Source: Pseudomonas fluvialis
GTDB taxonomy: Bacteria > Pseudomonadota > Gammaproteobacteria > Pseudomonadales > Pseudomonadaceae
Length of the DNA stretch: 64,000 nt
Direction: 5' to 3'
Assembly: GCF_014207935.1 (NCBI RefSeq)
Contig: NZ_JACHLL010000004.1
Location: 310,001-374,000 of the forward strand
A model generated the notes under the pieces. The model was not told the origin of the DNA. It worked only from the letters and a program-made list of their open reading frames with translations, and made no database searches. A program made the translations under genes and the position numbers. Below are positions 36,812-46,470 of the stretch, in pieces (the stretch's first letter is position 1; the number at the start of each line of letters is the position of its first letter).

Positions 36812-37222
36812 ATGAGCATCCTCAGCGAATTCAAGGCCTTCGCGGTCAAAGGCAACGTCGTCGACATGGCCGTGGGCATCATCATCGGCGCCGCATTCGG
36901 CAAGATCGTCACCTCCTTCGTCGGCGACGTGATCATGCCGCCGGTGGGCCTGCTGATCGGCGGGGTGGATTTCACCGACCTGGCCATCACCCTCAAGGCC
37001 GCCGAAGGCACTGCCCCGGCGGTCATGCTGAGCTACGGCAAGTTCATCCAGACCATCCTCGACTTTGTCATCGTCGCGTTCGCCATCTTCATGGGCGTCA
37101 AGGCGATCAATCGCCTCAAGCGTGAGGAAGCCGCTGCCCCGGAAGCCCCGCCGGCACCGACCAAGGATCAGGAGCTGCTCAGCGAAATCCGCGACCTGCT
37201 CAAGGCCCAGCAGAAGCCCTGA
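36812..37222 (+). CDS. mscL: Large-conductance mechanosensitive channel MscL
   Basis: A 136-residue inner-membrane channel that opens on membrane tension to release solutes. It shows the N-terminal [21 protein letters not shown], the pore-lining [14 protein letters not shown] and a second helix ([18 protein letters not shown]), with a charged cytoplasmic helix at the end ([12 protein letters not shown]). AAGGA precedes the ATG. A terminator follows 18 bp after the stop. Confidence 0.97.
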   Translation: MSILSEFKAFAVKGNVVDMAVGIIIGAAFGKIVTSFVGDVIMPPVGLLIGGVDFTDLAITLKAAEGTAPAVMLSYGKFIQTILDFVIVAFAIFMGVKAINRLKREEAAAPEAPPAPTKDQELLSEIRDLLKAQQKP

Positions 37223-37240
37223 CGCGACCAGCGGTAACGA

Positions 37241-37258
37241 CGGCGCCTGCGGGCGCCG
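37241..37258 (+). terminator. Intrinsic terminator of mscL
   Basis: CGGCGCC and GGCGCCG form a 7-bp stem with a TGCG loop, followed by TTTTTGTTT. Confidence 0.92.
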
Positions 37259-37381
37259 TTTTTGTTTCAAGCGGCGAGCCGCTCGCTCGGCAGCTGACGG
37301 ATGAAGTTGTCGGCCCGGGCCGTCATACTGGCGGTCCTTATCGATAGTCCACGTCACGCCCGAACCCGACCAGCAGTCCGT

Positions 37382-38506
37382 ATGCCCCTATTCAGCACGC
37401 CCTTCGCCCAGCTCGACCTGATTCGCCAGCCGGACCAGGCCAACGATCCGTTGCAGGCCTTCGATGCCGCCGACGAGTACCTGCTCAACCACCTGCATGA
37501 GCAGGGACTGGCGGCGGATGCGCGCATACTGCTACTCAACGACGGCTTCGGCGCCCTGGCCTGTGCGCTCGCGCCCCATTGCCGAGTGACCAGCAGCGGT
37601 GACTCCTTCCTCGGCGCCCTGGCCCTGCAGAAGAATCTGGCGCGCAATGACCTGCCTGCCAACAGCGTGCCCTTCGTGCCGGCCAGTGCCCCGTTCGAGG
37701 GGCCATTCGACTGGGTGCTGATCCGGGTGCCCAAAACCCTGGCCCTGCTGGAAGAACAACTGATCCGCCTGCATGGCCAGCTGGCGCCCGGTGCCAGGGT
37801 TGTCGCCGCCGGCATGATCAAGCACCTGCCCCGTGCCGCCGGTGAACTGCTCGAACAGTACATCGGCCCGCTGCAGGCGTCCCTGGCGGTGAAGAAGGCG
37901 CGTCTGCTGTTAGCCACTCCCGAGGCGAGGCCTACGCCCGTGTCGCCCTACCCGACCCGCTACCGGCTGGACAAACCCGCGCTGGAGCTGGCCAACCACG
38001 CCAACGTGTTCTGCCGTGAAGGCCTGGATATCGGTACCCGCGCCTTCCTCCCGCACCTGCCCAAGGCTCTTGGCGCACTGCGTGTGGCGGACCTGGGTTG
38101 CGGCAACGGCGTGCTCGGCATCGCCTATGCCCTGAGCAATCCGCAGGCGCAGCTGACGCTGGTGGACGAGTCGTTCATGGCCGTGCAGTCGGCTCAGGAA
38201 AACTGGCAGGCCGCGCTGGGTGAGCGCAGCGTCAGCATCCGTGCCGGCGACGGCTTGGCCGAGCAAGCCGCCGACTCCCTCGACCTTGTGCTGTGCAACC
38301 CGCCGTTCCACCAGCAGCAGGTAGTCGGCGACTTCCTCGCCTGGCGCATGTTCCAGCAGGCCCGTGCTGCGCTGGTCACCGGTGGCGAACTGTGGATCGT
38401 CGGCAATCGCCACCTGGGCTATCACGCCAAGCTCAAGCGCCTGTTCCGCGGCGTCGAGCAGGTAGCGGCCACCCCCAAGTTCGTCATCCTGCGAGCCAGC
38501 AAGTAA
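37382..38506 (+). CDS. rsmC: 16S rRNA m2G1207 methyltransferase RsmC
   Basis: A 374-residue SAM-dependent enzyme. The N-terminal half is the RsmC pseudo-methyltransferase domain. The active half has the SAM motif VADLGCGNGVLGIAYA and the guanine-N2 methyltransferase motif LCNPPFH. Start 37382 was chosen at the conserved beginning (MPLFSTPFAQLDL); no clear ribosome site is present. mscL lies upstream beyond a terminator. It converges with the DUF3703 gene, leaving 5 bp. Confidence 0.93.
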   Translation: MPLFSTPFAQLDLIRQPDQANDPLQAFDAADEYLLNHLHEQGLAADARILLLNDGFGALACALAPHCRVTSSGDSFLGALALQKNLARNDLPANSVPFVPASAPFEGPFDWVLIRVPKTLALLEEQLIRLHGQLAPGARVVAAGMIKHLPRAAGELLEQYIGPLQASLAVKKARLLLATPEARPTPVSPYPTRYRLDKPALELANHANVFCREGLDIGTRAFLPHLPKALGALRVADLGCGNGVLGIAYALSNPQAQLTLVDESFMAVQSAQENWQAALGERSVSIRAGDGLAEQAADSLDLVLCNPPFHQQQVVGDFLAWRMFQQARAALVTGGELWIVGNRHLGYHAKLKRLFRGVEQVAATPKFVILRASK

Positions 38507-38511
38507 GTCCG

Positions 38512-38853
38512 CTAGCGCTCCTCCAGCAGGCGCTGCAGTTCCTCGCTCAACGGCATCGGCTGGAAGGCACTGACCCGTGCCCGCCCGTTGTTGCCCAGCG
38601 GCACCCACAGCCGTGAAAACAACAGCGCGGCGACTATGCGCGGCACCTGCCCGGCCACTTCGCGCCAGTCGCGGCCCCGCCAGCCGGCCCTGAGCATCAG
38701 CCAGTGCGCGCGGGCGTGCTGCAGCGGCAGACGCTGGCCGAGGATATGGGCTCGTTCCAGCCAGGCAACACCGGCCTGCAGATCGCCCCTCGCCAGGGCA
38801 GCCTCGCCCTCGGCAAACGCACGTTGCAGGGCTTCGTCCAGCTCAGTGCGCAT
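38512..38853 (-). CDS. DUF3703 protein associated with the metal exporter
   Basis: A 113-residue soluble helical protein with the pattern AWLERAHILGQRLPLQHARAHWLMLR typical of DUF3703. Such genes are, from memory, often found in mercury, cadmium/zinc or other metal-resistance clusters. It overlaps the end of the CDF exporter by 11 bp, so the two are coupled. The mechanism is unknown; helper or metal-binding roles are possible. Confidence 0.8.
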   Translation of the reverse strand: MRTELDEALQRAFAEGEAALARGDLQAGVAWLERAHILGQRLPLQHARAHWLMLRAGWRGRDWREVAGQVPRIVAALLFSRLWVPLGNNGRARVSAFQPMPLSEELQRLLEER

Positions 38854-39472
38854 GGCCCTGCCCACCCTTAAGCTCGCCGTCGGCATGCCGCAGCACCTGC
38901 ACCGCGGAGCTGACCGCCAGGGCAGCCATGATCCCGGCCACCAGCAGGTCCGGCCAGGCGCTGCCGGTGCCGAACACACCCAAGGCCGCCGCCAGCACGG
39001 CAAGATTGCCGAGGGCATCGTTGCGCGAGCACAACCAGACACTGCGCATGTTGCTGTCGCCTTCCCGGTAGGCATAGAGCAATGCCGCGACGCCGAGGTT
39101 GGCCAGCAGCGCCAGGCCACCGACCAGACCCATGGTCGGCGCACTGGGCACGCCGCCTTGCCAGGCCTGCCACAGCGCCGCGCCCAGCACGCCGAAGCCG
39201 AACACCAGCATGCTCACTGCCTTGAATTGCGCCGCGCGGGCACGCCAGCTGAGCGCCATACCGAGTACCCAGAGGCTGATGGCGTAGTTGGCGCTGTCGC
39301 CGAGAAAGTCCAGCGAGTCGGCCAGCAGCGACACCGAGCCGGCGCGAATACCGGCGCCGATCTCGATACCGAACATCGCCAGGTTGACCGCCAGCGCGAC
39401 CCACAGGATGCGCCGGTAGCGACCGTCATTATTGCGAGGGCCCGCGTCGTGGTTGCAGCAGTGAGCGCCCAT
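38843..39472 (-). CDS. Cation diffusion facilitator, short form with metal-binding ends
   Basis: A 209-residue CDF exporter made almost only of the six-helix membrane domain; the usual C-terminal cytoplasmic domain is absent. Helix 2 carries ADSLDFLGDSANYAIS and helix 5 SRNDALGNLAV, the expected metal positions. Potential metal ligands flank the core: GAHCCNH at the start and GQGHAH at the end. AAGGAG precedes the ATG. It is divergent from the MerR gene and has a MerR-type promoter with a 19-bp spacer. Confidence 0.85.
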   Translation of the reverse strand: MGAHCCNHDAGPRNNDGRYRRILWVALAVNLAMFGIEIGAGIRAGSVSLLADSLDFLGDSANYAISLWVLGMALSWRARAAQFKAVSMLVFGFGVLGAALWQAWQGGVPSAPTMGLVGGLALLANLGVAALLYAYREGDSNMRSVWLCSRNDALGNLAVLAAALGVFGTGSAWPDLLVAGIMAALAVSSAVQVLRHADGELKGGQGHAH

Positions 39473-39508
39473 TTGGCATCTCCTTGTTTGGGATGCAGAC
39501 TAGGCTAA

Positions 39509-39533
39509 ACCCTGTAGCCACTACGGAGTCAAC
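39509..39533 (-). promoter_or_regulatory. MerR-type operator and promoter of the CDF exporter
   Basis: Read leftward, TTGACT (39532-39527) is followed by a 19-bp spacer and TAGCCT (about 39507-39502). The spacer contains the imperfect dyad ACCCTGTAG-CCA-CTACGGAGT (39509-39529; 7 of 9 positions pair). An over-long 19-bp spacer with a central dyad is the hallmark of MerR-family promoters. The operator ends just before the MerR gene ATG, suggesting autoregulation. Confidence 0.8.
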
Positions 39534-39944
39534 ATGCACAAGCCACTGACCATCGGTGCTCTGGCCCGCGACAGCGGCGTCAATCTGGAAACCATCCGTT
39601 TCTACGAACGCAGCGGCCTGCTGCCCCCGCCGCAGCGCAGCGCCTCGGGCTATCGCCACTATCAGGAAGTGGACGTCAGGCGGCTGCGCTTTATCCGCCG
39701 CGGCCGCGAGCTGGGCTTCAGCCTGGAGGAAATCCGCAGCCTGCTGGAGTTAGCCGCCCACCCCGAGAGCCCCTGCGCCAGCGCCGACCAGATGGTGCGC
39801 GAGCACCTGGACAGCATCGCCACGCGCATCCGCGACCTGCAGAACATGCAGGCAGAGCTGGGCAAGCTGGCCGGCTGCCAGAGCGGTCATGCCGAGCACT
39901 GCCGCTTGCTGGAGGCACTCGACGATCGCCACTGCTGCGATTGA
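39534..39944 (+). CDS. MerR-family metal-responsive regulator
   Basis: A 136-residue regulator. The winged helix spans residues 4-75 (TIGALARDSGVNLETIRFYERSGLL), followed by a dimerisation helix and a metal-binding end. Cys81, Cys115 and Cys123, with His119, His122 and His133-Cys134-Cys135, match in spacing the three metal cysteines of MerR, ZntR and CadR. The metal is probably a divalent or soft ion (Zn, Cd, Pb or Hg), not further resolvable. It is divergent from the CDF/DUF3703 pair and should activate it. Confidence 0.9.
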   Translation: MHKPLTIGALARDSGVNLETIRFYERSGLLPPPQRSASGYRHYQEVDVRRLRFIRRGRELGFSLEEIRSLLELAAHPESPCASADQMVREHLDSIATRIRDLQNMQAELGKLAGCQSGHAEHCRLLEALDDRHCCD

Positions 39945-39949
39945 ACGGT

Positions 39950-40393
39950 TCAACGACTCCAGTCGTCGACCAGGGCATTGGCCTCGGCCAGCGAGTCGAA
40001 CCCCGTCAGGGCGACCCGGCCATCGCTGATCGGCTCGCGGATGATCGGCGCCATGCGCAGCTCCCCGTCGATCAGAATCGCCAGCGGCTGGCCAATCTGA
40101 CTGGCCGTGATGCTGGCCAACAGCGCCTGGGCCGAGGGCGACAGACTGAGCAACACCACCGCCTGACCATCGCCACCCACCAGCACCTCGGCCTGCTCGA
40201 TATCGTTCTGACTGAGCACCGGTTGCTCGGCGACCCACAGCTGCACGCCGCTGTGCCGATCGGTTAGCAGACGCAAGCCCTGGCCGGCCTCGGTTTGCGC
40301 GCTGTGCATGCCCAGGCTATGCCGGGCCGGCTCGCTGTCCGTGGCACAGCCGGCCAGCAGTACCAGCGCCAGAGCACAAAAGGCCTGCCTCAT
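39950..40393 (-). CDS. Lipoprotein with a SecD P1-head-like domain
   Basis: A 147-residue lipoprotein: lipobox LVLLAGC (Cys about 17), then a domain resembling the SecD periplasmic head (ASITASQIGQPLAILIDGEL followed by PIIREPISDGRVALTGF). It is not part of a sec operon. Its ATG overlaps the TGA of the DJ-1 gene by 4 bp, so translation is coupled. It also converges with the MerR gene, 5 bp apart. The role is unknown; the domain may bind a partner protein in the periplasm. Confidence 0.78.
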   Translation of the reverse strand: MRQAFCALALVLLAGCATDSEPARHSLGMHSAQTEAGQGLRLLTDRHSGVQLWVAEQPVLSQNDIEQAEVLVGGDGQAVVLLSLSPSAQALLASITASQIGQPLAILIDGELRMAPIIREPISDGRVALTGFDSLAEANALVDDWSR

Positions 40394-40947
40394 GGACGCA
40401 CCAGCATGGCGTCGGCCACCTGCTGGCGCACAGCCTTGCCACGCAGTTGCTCGACCAGGGTCAGGGCAAACTCCAGTGCACTGGCCGGACCCTGGGCGGT
40501 GATGCAGTTGCCGTCGACCACCACCGGCTGATCGACGAAGGTGCAACCCGACAGGCGCTCGCTGAAACTCGGGTAGCAGGTCATGCGCCGCTGCTTGAGC
40601 ACGCCGAAGGCCTGCAGCGCCAGCGCCGGGGCGGCGCAGATGGCGGCGAACAGCTTGCCGGCCTTGGCCTGGCGTACCACCAGTTCGCCCAGCGGAGCAT
40701 GCTCGGCCAGCGCCTGGGCACCGGGCATGCCGCCCGGCAGGGCGATCAGGTCGAACTCCTGGGCCAGCACGTCCATGAGCATGGCATCGGCGGTCAGGCG
40801 TGAACCACGGGCACAGGTGACCATGCGCCGGCTCTCGATACTGGCCACCACCACCTCGACCTCGGCGCGCCGCAGCACGTCGATCAGGGTCACGCTTTCA
40901 ATATCTTCAACGCCGTCGGCGACGGTGATCAGGGCACGCTTGCTCAT
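40390..40947 (-). CDS. DJ-1/PfpI-family protein (YajL-like)
   Basis: A 185-residue protein with the DJ-1 fold. The reactive Cys lies in the nucleophile elbow KLFAAICAAPALAL, and the conserved Glu in VADGVEDIESV. Relatives are implicated in oxidative-stress protection or glyoxal-related repair; the activity is debated. GGAG precedes the ATG. It is coupled to the SecD-like lipoprotein gene. Confidence 0.9.
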   Translation of the reverse strand: MSKRALITVADGVEDIESVTLIDVLRRAEVEVVVASIESRRMVTCARGSRLTADAMLMDVLAQEFDLIALPGGMPGAQALAEHAPLGELVVRQAKAGKLFAAICAAPALALQAFGVLKQRRMTCYPSFSERLSGCTFVDQPVVVDGNCITAQGPASALEFALTLVEQLRGKAVRQQVADAMLVRP

Positions 40948-40973
40948 GGCAACTCCGCTGGGCAGAAAGCGGC

Positions 40974-42572
40974 TCAGTACTTGAACTGGCCGACGATACC
41001 TTCCAGGCGGTGGGCGTTTTCGCCGGCATGACGTCCGCGCTGCAAGGTGGTTTCGGCCAACTCTACCGTGCGCCCGGCCTCTTCGCTAAGGCTACTGATA
41101 CGGCGATTGATTTCCTCACTGACCAGCGACTGTTCACGAGCGGCCTCGGCGATCTGCAGACTGCGCTCGGACACCGCGGCGACCCGCGCACTGATGCTGC
41201 GTAGCGCCTGCCCCGCGCCCTCGGCCTGGGCAACCCCATGCTCGGCATGCAGACGGCTTTCCTCCATCACGGCAACTGCCGTGCGCGAAGACTTCTGCAG
41301 ACGCTCGATCATGCTGTTGATTTCTTCAGTGGACGCCTGGGTGCGACTGGCCAGGGTACGCACTTCATCCGCGACCACAGCAAAACCGCGCCCCTGCTCG
41401 CCGGCGCGGGCAGCCTCGATGGCCGCGTTGAGTGCTAGCAGATTGGTCTGCTCGGCGATGGTGCGGATCACTTCGAGCACGCCACCGATTTCCCGCGAAT
41501 GGCCTTCCAGCTCTTCGATCACCTGCGCCGCCTTGCCGACTTCCGACGCCAGAACCCGGATATCACTGATGGTGGCATCGACCACCTGAATCGCGCTGTG
41601 CGCCTCCCGATTGGCATCTGCTGTCTGCGCGGAGCTGTCATGAGCATGCTCGGCAACCCCCTGCACGGTCATGGCCATCTCGTTGACCGCCGTGGCCACC
41701 TGCTCGACCTCGACGCGCAGCACTTCGGCGCTCTGTTCGGCGGCCTGGGCATCACTCACCAGCTGCGTGGAGGAGTGATCAAGGGTGTGCGCCACATCGG
41801 CCACCGTGGCGATCTGCTGGCGCAGACCGGCCACAAAGCGGTTGAAGGCACTGACCACCGCACCGATCTCATCCTCGGCATCCTGACGAATTTCCCGGGT
41901 CAGATCGCCACTGCCCTCGGACAGACGCTCAAGCGAACGGCTAAGGCGGCGAATCGGCGGCAATACGCGCAGATGGATCAACCAGGTGCTGCCGATGATC
42001 ACCAGCACAACCAGCGACCACGCCGCCAACGAGCTGTAATGCAATTCTTCACGCAGCGCTTCTCCATGAGTCAGCGCCTCGGCGTAATCCTCGCTCAGCG
42101 GTTTTTGCAGCTCGGCAAAGCGCGCGATCACCTCGGCAGATCGCGCATCAAAGTCGCTCATGACCTGATCGCCCGCCGCCTTACCGGCGGAGCTGTAGGC
42201 CTCGAACATGCGCTTGCCTACCGCATCCAGCTCATCCACAGGGGTGCGCAGTTTCTGCAGCTGCGGGGCATAGGCCGGCGCCAGACGGGCAAGCTGTTCC
42301 AACAGGCTCAACGCCTCACGATAGTTGGCAGCCGCTTCTTCCGCCGGCTCGCGCTCCTGAGTCAGGCTGGCATCCGTGTAAAACTGTTGAACCTGAGCCA
42401 GGTGGTAACGCAGCTCCTGAGTCTGCTCCCGCGCCTCGCTGAGCTGTACCGCACGATGGTCAACCTGATCCAGTGCAGCAATCTCCGTCGAGACCCAAAC
42501 CGACAGCCCCACGGCCAATGCCACAACCAGCAGGGCACTGCCCCACATCACTCGCACAATACTGAAGTTCAT
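40974..42572 (-). CDS. Methyl-accepting chemotaxis protein
   Basis: A 532-residue chemoreceptor: helix 1 at about 9-28, a helical periplasmic region of ~150 residues (four-helix-bundle type by length), helix 2 at about 183-203, HAMP, then the signalling domain with the conserved hairpin tip [27 protein letters not shown] written here across about 375-400. The ligand cannot be inferred. AGGGGG lies before the ATG. It is a single gene, not near a che cluster. Confidence 0.93.
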   Translation of the reverse strand: MNFSIVRVMWGSALLVVALAVGLSVWVSTEIAALDQVDHRAVQLSEAREQTQELRYHLAQVQQFYTDASLTQEREPAEEAAANYREALSLLEQLARLAPAYAPQLQKLRTPVDELDAVGKRMFEAYSSAGKAAGDQVMSDFDARSAEVIARFAELQKPLSEDYAEALTHGEALREELHYSSLAAWSLVVLVIIGSTWLIHLRVLPPIRRLSRSLERLSEGSGDLTREIRQDAEDEIGAVVSAFNRFVAGLRQQIATVADVAHTLDHSSTQLVSDAQAAEQSAEVLRVEVEQVATAVNEMAMTVQGVAEHAHDSSAQTADANREAHSAIQVVDATISDIRVLASEVGKAAQVIEELEGHSREIGGVLEVIRTIAEQTNLLALNAAIEAARAGEQGRGFAVVADEVRTLASRTQASTEEINSMIERLQKSSRTAVAVMEESRLHAEHGVAQAEGAGQALRSISARVAAVSERSLQIAEAAREQSLVSEEINRRISSLSEEAGRTVELAETTLQRGRHAGENAHRLEGIVGQFKY

Positions 42573-42852
42573 GAGTCCCCCTTGAAACTAAGCGCAGTGA
42601 TGGCCTTAACGGCCGCAAGCGCAAAACCTGAAGCGGCAACGTTGCAGCGCTGACCTCAACCGGGCAGCCAGAAGCCTACCCATCACTGTAGCCGTGCTGT
42701 CGACCAAGTCAGTTTTTCGCCCCGGCAGCGAACTGCTATGATTCGCCACTTTTTTGCGCAGGGACTCGCGGCGATTTTCGGCATGCCGGCACAGCCTGTG
42801 CTTGCCTGATGCCTATCGTTCACTGGCACTGCCACGCCCCAGGGGAGTCCCC

Positions 42853-44148
42853 ATGCTGGAAAAGCTGTTCCAACTCAAGGCACACGACACCACCGTGCGC
42901 ACCGAAATCCTGGCCGGTCTGACCACCTTCCTGACCATGGCCTACATCCTCTTCGTCAACCCGGCCATCCTCGGCGAGACCGGCATGGACAAGGGGGCGG
43001 TGTTCGTCGCCACCTGTCTGGCCGCTGCCATCGGCTCGGCAGTGATGGGCCTGATCGCCAACTACCCGATCGCCCTCGCCCCCGGCATGGGCCTGAACGC
43101 CTTCTTCACCTACACAGTGGTCCTGCATATGGGCTACAGCTGGCAGGTGGCCCTGGGCGCGGTGTTCATTTCCGCCACCCTGTTCTTCGCGCTGTCGGTA
43201 CTGCGTATCCGCGAGTGGATTGTCAACAGCATTCCGCTGCCGCTGCGCTCGGCCATCACCGCCGGCATCGGCCTGTTTCTCGCGCTGATCGCCCTCAAGG
43301 AAGCCGCTCTGGTGGTGGATAACCCGGCCACCCTGGTTGGCCTCGGTGACCTCACCGCGCCCGGCCCGCAGCTGGCCATGCTCGGTTTCTTCATCATCGT
43401 CGCCCTGGAAGCGCGCCGCGTCACCGGCGCGGTGATGATCGGCATTCTCGCCGTCACTGCCCTGGCCATCGCCCTGGGAGTGACCCAGTTCGGCGGCATC
43501 GTCTCCATGCCCCCCTCGATCGCGCCGACCTTTCTCCAACTGGATATCGCCGGCGCGCTGGACGTGGGCATGATCAGCGTGATCTTCGCCTTTCTCTTCG
43601 TCGACCTGTTCGACAACACCGGCACCCTCATCGCCGTGGCCAAGCGCGCCGGGCTGATGCGGGCCGACGGCCACCTGCCGAAGATGGGGCGCGCGCTGAT
43701 CGCCGACAGCACGGCAGCCATGGGCGGCTCGCTGCTCGGCACCTCCACCACCACCAGCTATATCGAGTCGGCCTCTGGCGTCGCCGCCGGCGGACGCACC
43801 GGCCTGACCGCCTGCGTGGTCGCCGGGCTGTTCCTGCTCAGCCTGTTCTTCGCCCCGCTGGCCGGCACCGTGCCGGCCTTCGCCACGGCGCCGGCGCTGT
43901 TGTTCGTCGCCGTACTGATGACCTCGGGCCTCGCCGAAATCGATTGGGACGACATCACCGTCGCCGCGCCGGTGGTGATCACCGCCCTGGCCATGCCGCT
44001 GACCTTCTCGATTGCCAACGGCATCGCCTTCGGTTTCATCAGCTGGGTGCTGATCAAGGCTCTGGCCGGACGCTTCAAGGACCTTAACCCGGCGCTGGTC
44101 GTGCTCGCCGCCCTGTTCATCATCAAATTCGGTTTCTTCCCTGCATGA
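42853..44148 (+). CDS. NCS2/AzgA-type purine permease
   Basis: A 431-residue permease with about 12-14 helices. The sequence begins [32 protein letters not shown], and [17 protein letters not shown] and [22 protein letters not shown] are AzgA/PurP-group landmarks (adenine, guanine or hypoxanthine with protons). AGGGGAG precedes ATG 42853. A TATGAT at 42737-42742 is a possible -10, giving a leader of about 105 nt. The stop overlaps the trmA ATG. Confidence 0.92.
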   Translation: MLEKLFQLKAHDTTVRTEILAGLTTFLTMAYILFVNPAILGETGMDKGAVFVATCLAAAIGSAVMGLIANYPIALAPGMGLNAFFTYTVVLHMGYSWQVALGAVFISATLFFALSVLRIREWIVNSIPLPLRSAITAGIGLFLALIALKEAALVVDNPATLVGLGDLTAPGPQLAMLGFFIIVALEARRVTGAVMIGILAVTALAIALGVTQFGGIVSMPPSIAPTFLQLDIAGALDVGMISVIFAFLFVDLFDNTGTLIAVAKRAGLMRADGHLPKMGRALIADSTAAMGGSLLGTSTTTSYIESASGVAAGGRTGLTACVVAGLFLLSLFFAPLAGTVPAFATAPALLFVAVLMTSGLAEIDWDDITVAAPVVITALAMPLTFSIANGIAFGFISWVLIKALAGRFKDLNPALVVLAALFIIKFGFFPA

Positions 44149-45230
44149 GCCAGCTCCAAGACCCGGCGGCTTACACCGCGCAACTGCAAGACAAGGTCGC
44201 GCGCCTGCGTGAGCTGCTCGCCCCCTTCGCCGCACCCGAGCCGGAAGTGTTCGACTCGCCGATCGAGCATTACCGCCTGCGGGCCGAATTCCGCCTGTGG
44301 CGCGAGGCCGGTGAACGCCACTACGCCATGTTCGCTGCCGGGGACAAGTTCACACCAATCCTGATCGAGCAGTTCCCCATCGCCAGCACCGCCATCAATG
44401 CCCTGATGCCGCAGCTCAAGGCGGCCTGGCAGGCCAGCGAAGTCCTCTCGCACAAGCTGTTCCAGGTCGAATTCCTCACCACCCTGGCCGGCGATGCCCT
44501 GATCACCCTGTGCTATCACCGTCAGCTGGATGCCGCCTGGCAGGCCGAGGCCGAACAGCTTGCACAGCAACTGGGTGTGAGCCTGATCGGCCGCGCCCGT
44601 GGCCAGCGCCTGGTGATCGGAAAGGATTATGTGGAAGAAGAGCTGACAGTGGCCGGCCGCCTGTTCCGCTACCGCCAGCCGGAAGGCGCCTTCACCCAGC
44701 CCAACGGCGTGGTCTGCCAAAAGATGCTGCAGTGGGCCTACGACGTACTCGGCGAGCAGCAGGACGATCTGCTGGAGCTGTACTGTGGCAACGGCAACTT
44801 CACACTGCCGCTGTCCACCCGCGTCAGGAAAGTGCTGGCCACCGAGATCAGCAAAAGCTCGGTGAATGCGGCGCTGGCCAACCTGGCAGACAACGGCATC
44901 AACAACATCGAACTGGTGCGTCTGTCCGCCGAGGAGCTGACCCAGGCCCTCAACGAGGTGCGCCCGTTCCGCCGCCTGGCCGGTATTGATCTGAAGTCCT
45001 ACGAGTTCGGCACCGTATTCGTCGACCCGCCCCGCGCGGGGATGGACCCGGACACCTGCGAGCTGACCCGCCGCTTCGAGCGCATCCTGTACATCTCCTG
45101 CAACCCGGAGACCCTGGCGGCGAACATCGCCCAGCTGCACGACACCCACCAGGTGGTGCGCTGTGCCCTGTTCGACCAGTTCCCCTGGACCCACCATATG
45201 GAATCCGGGGTACTGTTGCAGCGGCGCTGA
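44145..45230 (+). CDS. trmA: tRNA (uracil-5-)-methyltransferase TrmA
   Basis: A 361-residue SAM-dependent enzyme forming m5U54 in the tRNA T-loop. It shows the SAM motif [24 protein letters not shown] and the nucleophile motif ISCNPETLA with Cys at about 319. It overlaps the purine permease by ATGA, an unusual functional pairing that may only reflect compact layout. A long hairpin terminator follows directly. Confidence 0.95.
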   Translation: MSQLQDPAAYTAQLQDKVARLRELLAPFAAPEPEVFDSPIEHYRLRAEFRLWREAGERHYAMFAAGDKFTPILIEQFPIASTAINALMPQLKAAWQASEVLSHKLFQVEFLTTLAGDALITLCYHRQLDAAWQAEAEQLAQQLGVSLIGRARGQRLVIGKDYVEEELTVAGRLFRYRQPEGAFTQPNGVVCQKMLQWAYDVLGEQQDDLLELYCGNGNFTLPLSTRVRKVLATEISKSSVNAALANLADNGINNIELVRLSAEELTQALNEVRPFRRLAGIDLKSYEFGTVFVDPPRAGMDPDTCELTRRFERILYISCNPETLAANIAQLHDTHQVVRCALFDQFPWTHHMESGVLLQRR

Positions 45231-45276
45231 AGCCCAAACAGAAAGCCCGGCAATTGCCGGGCTTTTTGTTTGGGCT
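45231..45276. terminator. 21-bp bidirectional terminator between trmA and the AraC gene
   Basis: The arms 45231-45251 and 45256-45276 pair over 21 positions with a single G-T and an AATT loop; T-rich stretches lie within the right arm and, on the other strand, in the left arm. It begins directly after the trmA stop and ends 3 bp before the AraC stop. Confidence 0.92.
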
Positions 45277-45279
45277 GAT

Positions 45280-46287
45280 TCACTCGGCGGGACTCCCTGG
45301 CCGGCCGCGTTTGCGAAACTCCACCGGAGTCTCACCGACCCAGCGCTTGAACGCCCGGTAGAAGGTACTCGGCTCGGAAAAGCCGGTGCGCTCGACGATC
45401 ACCTCGATGCGCTCATCGGTCTTGAGCAACAGCTCCTTGGCCAGCCGGCAGCGGTAATCGGTGACCAGATCGTTGAAGCGCACGCCGGCTACCGCCAGCC
45501 GCTCGCGCAGTCGCCGTGCCGGCATGTTCAGGCGCGCCGCCACCTGTTCCAGCGTGGCGCCACCATCGACCAGCAGCTCGCCGATCAACTCACGCACCTT
45601 GCGCACCAGGTCGAGTCGTTCCACTTCGGCCAGCTGGCGACGCGCCAGCGACTCGTGCATGCGCAGCAGCTCGGGCGCGGCATGGCGCGACGGCTTGTCG
45701 AGCACCGCCGCGTCGAACACCAGGGCATTGCGTTCGGCACCCATGCGCACCGGGCAGCGGTAGACCGCCTCGTAACGTGACAGCGGCGCACCCTCGCTGT
45801 GGATCATCCACACTTCACGGGGTCTGAAATCACCCTCGGTCAGGGCATCGAACATGCGGATCACCGCGCCGGCGAGCATCTCCGAGAAGTGCCGCGGCGT
45901 GCCGCTGGACAGGCCGAGGTAGAGGTAGGCCAGGCCATCCTTTACTTCCAGTTTGGCGTTCAGCGTATCGGAGAGCAGGCGCACGTAGCGCAGCGAATGG
46001 CGCAGGCCTTCGCCAAAGGTGTCGCTGGAGAGGAACAGGTATTCCAGCAGCAAACCATGGAAGGCCGGCAGGTGCTGCGCCAGATACAGGCCGACATCGG
46101 CGTCGCCGCACTCTTCGGCGGCGGCCTTCCAGAACAGCGCCTGGGCCGCATGGGGAATGCGCCCGGTGGGCAGGCGATCCTCGCTCAGACCAACTCGGGC
46201 CAGCACGCGCTCCACATCGGCGCCGCTGGCGCGCAGGGCATCGATCACCGGGCGCATCAGCGCCACGTCATCGGTCAGATCATGCAT
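45280..46287 (-). CDS. AraC-family transcriptional regulator (OruR/ArgR-like layout)
   Basis: A 335-residue regulator. The N-terminal ~190 residues look like the Arabinose_bd-type ligand domain (FWKAAAEECGDADVGLYLAQ). Two helix-turn-helix motifs follow near 240-330, the second as VIVERTGFSEPSTFYRAFKRWVG. It is divergent from the MaoC-like gene, 183 bp apart, and may control it. The inducer is unknown. The ribosome site is weak. Confidence 0.9.
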   Translation of the reverse strand: MHDLTDDVALMRPVIDALRASGADVERVLARVGLSEDRLPTGRIPHAAQALFWKAAAEECGDADVGLYLAQHLPAFHGLLLEYLFLSSDTFGEGLRHSLRYVRLLSDTLNAKLEVKDGLAYLYLGLSSGTPRHFSEMLAGAVIRMFDALTEGDFRPREVWMIHSEGAPLSRYEAVYRCPVRMGAERNALVFDAAVLDKPSRHAAPELLRMHESLARRQLAEVERLDLVRKVRELIGELLVDGGATLEQVAARLNMPARRLRERLAVAGVRFNDLVTDYRCRLAKELLLKTDERIEVIVERTGFSEPSTFYRAFKRWVGETPVEFRKRGRPGSPAE

Positions 46288-46470
46288 GGATTGGCATTCT
46301 TGTTATGAGGTCAGGCGCGCCCATCTTAGGCAGCTTTGCGCGTCTAGCTCAAGGCATGCGGATGGCAAACCGGCCAATTGACCGGGGTGCCGCGTCCATC
46401 CGCGCAGGCGGCCAATGCGGGCCACCGGCGGCGAACTAAGCTTGCCCTCTCATTCCTCTGGAGATTCGCC

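Noticed and set aside
42573..42852. Possible purine or xanthine riboswitch upstream of the NCS2 permease
   Set aside because: The leader is long enough and has a GGCATGCC palindrome, but I cannot place any known riboswitch core.
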